From CAZAYB01 sp964489215 (GTDB lineage: Bacteria > Planctomycetota > Phycisphaerae > Sedimentisphaerales > Anaerohalosphaeraceae): 8,129 bases of DNA. Shown here piece after piece: positions 6,376 through 8,129 of this stretch. The stretch is from positions 1 through 8,129 of the forward strand of contig CAZAYB010000136.1 in assembly GCA_964489215.1 (NCBI GenBank), read 5' to 3'. The notes beneath the pieces were generated by a model that had not been told where the DNA came from, did no database searches, and saw only the letters and a list, made by a program, of their open reading frames with translations. The translations under genes were made by a program, and so were the position numbers. Numbering within the stretch: the first letter of the stretch is position 1; each line of letters opens with the position of its first letter.

Positions 6376-7488
6376 ATGATTAAAAGCGACGGAACGATTA
6401 AGTCTTTTAAGGAAATTATCAGAGATGCCGTTAATTTAATTTTGTTAATTTTTGTAATAATGGTTTTTTGTCAGTTTGCAAATGTTTATGCGAGTAAACT
6501 TGTAGTGGCTACAAAATCGGCACCTCCTTTTGCAATAAAGGACCGGGACGGCAACTGGAGCGGAATAAGTATCGAGCTTTGGACGAGAATCGCTGACGAA
6601 CTTGGTCTTGACTATGAGTTTCATGAAATGAGTTTAAAGCAAATGCTTGATGGCCTTGAAGATGGAACAGTTGATGTTGCTGCAGCGGCACTGACTATTA
6701 CCGCAGATCGCGAAAAACATTTTGATTTTACGCATGCCTTTCATACATCCGGTTTGGGAATCGGCGTTGTCAAAGATACCAGGGCAGGCTGGCTGACTGT
6801 CGTTGAGCGGTTTATTTCACCTACTTTTCTTAAGGTAATAGTTGCGTTGGGCGGGGTGCTTTTTGCGGCTGGTTTCTTTACCTGGCTTTTCGAAAGGAAA
6901 GCAAATGCCGAGGAGTTCGGTGACAATCGTTCAAAGGGACTTGGCTCTGCTTTCTGGTGGGCGGCGGTTACTATGACTACTGTCGGTTATGGGGATAAGG
7001 CACCAAAAACAATTGGCGGAAGATGTGTAGGACTTATATGGATGTTCACCAGTATAATAATAATTTCAGGTTTTACCGCTTCAATAACCTCTGCGCTAAC
7101 GGTCGGTGAGCTTCAGGTGGGTATAAACGGGCCGGAGGATTTAAGGAAAGTCAGAACAGCTACGGTTAAAGGCTCTACCAGTCAGGAGTTTCTTGTGGGA
7201 AACGGGCTTGGTTATAAAAGCTATGGGACTGTTGACGAAGCATTTGAAGCTGTCAGGGCCGATGAGGCTGCTGCTATTGTATACGATGCTCCAATACTGC
7301 GATATATGGTGAAAGAGCAGGTTGACGGGAATATGCATGTTTTGAGTAATGTTTTCAATACACAGTATTATGCTTTTGGGCTTAGCGGAAAAAGTCATCT
7401 TACTGAACAATTGAACAGAAAGATTGTTGAGCAGACGAGTTCTTCGATGTGGGAGAAAATGCTTACAATGTATCTTGGACAAAGATAA
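6376..7488 (+). CDS. Prokaryotic ionotropic glutamate receptor-like, ligand-gated K+ channel (GluR0-type)
   Basis: This 370-residue protein has the complete bacterial iGluR layout. A signal sequence lies at about 18-39 (cleavage after VYA), then binding lobe S1 (41-145), TM1 (about 152-171), pore helix and filter (191-207), TM2 (216-241) and lobe S2 (247-365). S1 begins like amino-acid periplasmic binding proteins ('KSAPPFAIKDRDGNWSGISI') and has 'LTITADREKHFDFTH', where Arg112 matches the arginine that binds the ligand alpha-carboxylate. In S2, 'IVYDAPILRY' supplies Asp304, the residue expected to hold the alpha-amino group. The filter TTVGYGD (201-207) is the K+-channel signature, as in Synechocystis GluR0. 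'ASITSALTV' (235-243) lies where animal receptors carry the SYTANLAAF gate. It should work as an inner-membrane tetramer opened by an amino acid in the periplasm. GGAG (6367-6370) precedes ATG6376. An ABC-transporter binding protein is ruled out by the internal pore. Confidence 0.93.
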   Translation: MIKSDGTIKSFKEIIRDAVNLILLIFVIMVFCQFANVYASKLVVATKSAPPFAIKDRDGNWSGISIELWTRIADELGLDYEFHEMSLKQMLDGLEDGTVDVAAAALTITADREKHFDFTHAFHTSGLGIGVVKDTRAGWLTVVERFISPTFLKVIVALGGVLFAAGFFTWLFERKANAEEFGDNRSKGLGSAFWWAAVTMTTVGYGDKAPKTIGGRCVGLIWMFTSIIIISGFTASITSALTVGELQVGINGPEDLRKVRTATVKGSTSQEFLVGNGLGYKSYGTVDEAFEAVRADEAAAIVYDAPILRYMVKEQVDGNMHVLSNVFNTQYYAFGLSGKSHLTEQLNRKIVEQTSSSMWEKMLTMYLGQR

Positions 7489-7572
7489 TTGTCACCAGGC
7501 TGTCATGGGTATGAAGACGAAACATTTGTGTGAATGAATTACTATTTAGGCTGGCAATTTATACCAGCGGTG

Positions 7573-7630
7573 CTGAAAAATTCGCTTAACATCAATGGCA
7601 AGTTTAAACCTTAGTACGCAATTTTTTCAG
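7573..7630. terminator. Inverted repeat between convergent genes, possible bidirectional terminator
   Basis: CTGAAAAATT (7573-7582) and AATTTTTTCAG (7620-7630) are inverted copies with one bulged T, and GC on the inner side (7584-7585 with 7618-7619) can add two pairs. In either direction the arm met last is T-rich, as in AT-stem bidirectional terminators. The 37-base loop is long, which weakens the case. The rest of the 152-base gap (7489-7640) holds only a five-pair hairpin (GCTGG 7550-7554 with CCAGC 7564-7568) and the palindrome GTTTAAAC (7602-7609). I see no gene in it. Confidence 0.3.
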
Positions 7631-7640
7631 GGCTATAGTA

Positions 7641-8129
7641 TCAGATATCTTTTGCGACCTGTTTTGAGTTATCTGGTCCGGGGGCTTTTGGTTTCACTGC
7701 TGCGGCAGTTTCCTGCTGGACGGGTTTTGATTTTGAATGTTCTTTATCAGTATTGGTTTTTTCATTGGCGCGTGCTGTTTTAATCATTTCCACAATGCTG
7801 GCTGCGTTTGTGTTTTTTGCCATTTCCAGCGGTGTTACTTTTGCGTAATTCTGGGCGTATGTATCTGCTCCTTTTGCGATAAGGAGGGTAACCATCTGAT
7901 TTTGACCCGCTAACACTGCCATGTGCAATGGAGCAGCTGCTCTTGCGCCTGGTTTGTTAATGTCAGCGTTGTTGTCTGTCAGCAGCTGAGCTGATTGTGT
8001 ATAACCCAGCAATGCGGCATACATTAGCGGGGTTGCGCTCAGGTTGTCCAGTTGATTTACATCAGAGCCTTCCTTTATCATTTTGCTTATGGTTTGGAGG
8101 TCATTTCTTATTACCGCACGGTGGAAATC
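7641..8129 (-). CDS. Ankyrin-repeat protein, C-terminal part (partial)
   Basis: The frame is open from the right edge to a TGA at 7641-7643, giving 162 residues with the N-terminus outside the window. An internal ATG at 8081 is not the true start, because the residues before it (DFHRAVIRNDLQTISK) already form an ankyrin repeat. Four repeats are visible, each ending in a 'GxDVN/NADIN/GAD' turn. They are residues 1-26, then about 27-59 with 'SATPLMYAALLGYTQSAQLL', 60-92 with 'AAAPLHMAVLAGQNQMVTLL', and a last, degenerate one, 93-124, with 'VTPLEMAKNTNAASIVEMI'. A lysine-, proline- and alanine-rich tail of about 38 residues follows and looks disordered. Ankyrin repeats bind other proteins; the partner and cellular location are unknown because the N-terminus is missing. 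It is convergent with the channel gene, so it belongs to a different transcript. Confidence 0.85.
   Translation of the reverse strand, partial: DFHRAVIRNDLQTISKMIKEGSDVNQLDNLSATPLMYAALLGYTQSAQLLTDNNADINKPGARAAAPLHMAVLAGQNQMVTLLIAKGADTYAQNYAKVTPLEMAKNTNAASIVEMIKTARANEKTNTDKEHSKSKPVQQETAAAVKPKAPGPDNSKQVAKDI

Noticed and set aside
7141..7482. A 113-codon - strand reading frame antisense to the channel gene
   Set aside because: It is antisense to the well-conserved S2 lobe and has no coding features of its own.
6376..7488. Reading the channel gene as a plain ABC-transporter amino-acid-binding protein
   Set aside because: The binding domain is split by two membrane helices and a TTVGYGD pore, which binding proteins lack.
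7595..7783. A 62-codon + strand reading frame after the channel gene
   Set aside because: It is mostly antisense to the ankyrin gene tail and lacks a ribosome-binding site.
1..8129. CRISPR arrays, tRNA/rRNA genes, insertion sequences or attachment sites
   Set aside because: I saw no regularly spaced direct repeats, no tRNA-like cloverleaf, no transposase or integrase frame and no flanking target duplications.

Overview
The window looks like a chromosomal stretch from a Gram-negative, free-living bacterium. It encodes an outer-membrane beta-barrel protein, two exported envelope proteins and an RND pump. Coding sequence is of moderate-to-low G+C and the intergenic DNA is very AT-rich. The gene content fits Desulfobacterota or a similar anaerobic or environmental group, but nothing in the sequence fixes the taxonomy, so this is only an impression.

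Layout: bases 1-66 are the last codons of a gene that enters from the left, possibly a chemotaxis receptor. A roughly 195-base AT-rich spacer with A/T tracts and hairpins follows. Then come six genes on the + strand with short gaps (46, 39, 49, 77 and 20 bases), probably one operon: an ArsR-type repressor (262-585), a membrane-anchored DUF302 protein (632-1171), an MMPL/RND-type exporter (1211-4048), a LolA-like 'outer membrane lipoprotein-sorting' protein (4098-4985), an outer-membrane beta-barrel protein with a TTG start (5063-6355), and a prokaryotic ionotropic glutamate receptor-like channel (6376-7488). A convergent ankyrin-repeat gene (stop at 7641) runs off the right edge on the - strand. 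An AT-rich inverted repeat lies between the two convergent genes.

How the genes may work together: the RND pump, the periplasmic LolA-fold protein and the outer-membrane barrel form a recurring trio thought to move a hydrophobic or lipid-like substrate between inner and outer membrane. The ArsR protein at the head is the obvious candidate regulator; its three cysteines suggest a metal, metalloid or reactive-sulfur/redox signal. The DUF302 protein also carries two cysteines, on the periplasmic side. The most striking member is the last gene. It places a split periplasmic amino-acid-binding domain around a K+-channel pore with the filter TTVGYGD, the GluR0 architecture. A ligand-gated K+ channel at the end of a lipid-export-type operon is an unusual combination and the best candidate here for an undescribed functional link.
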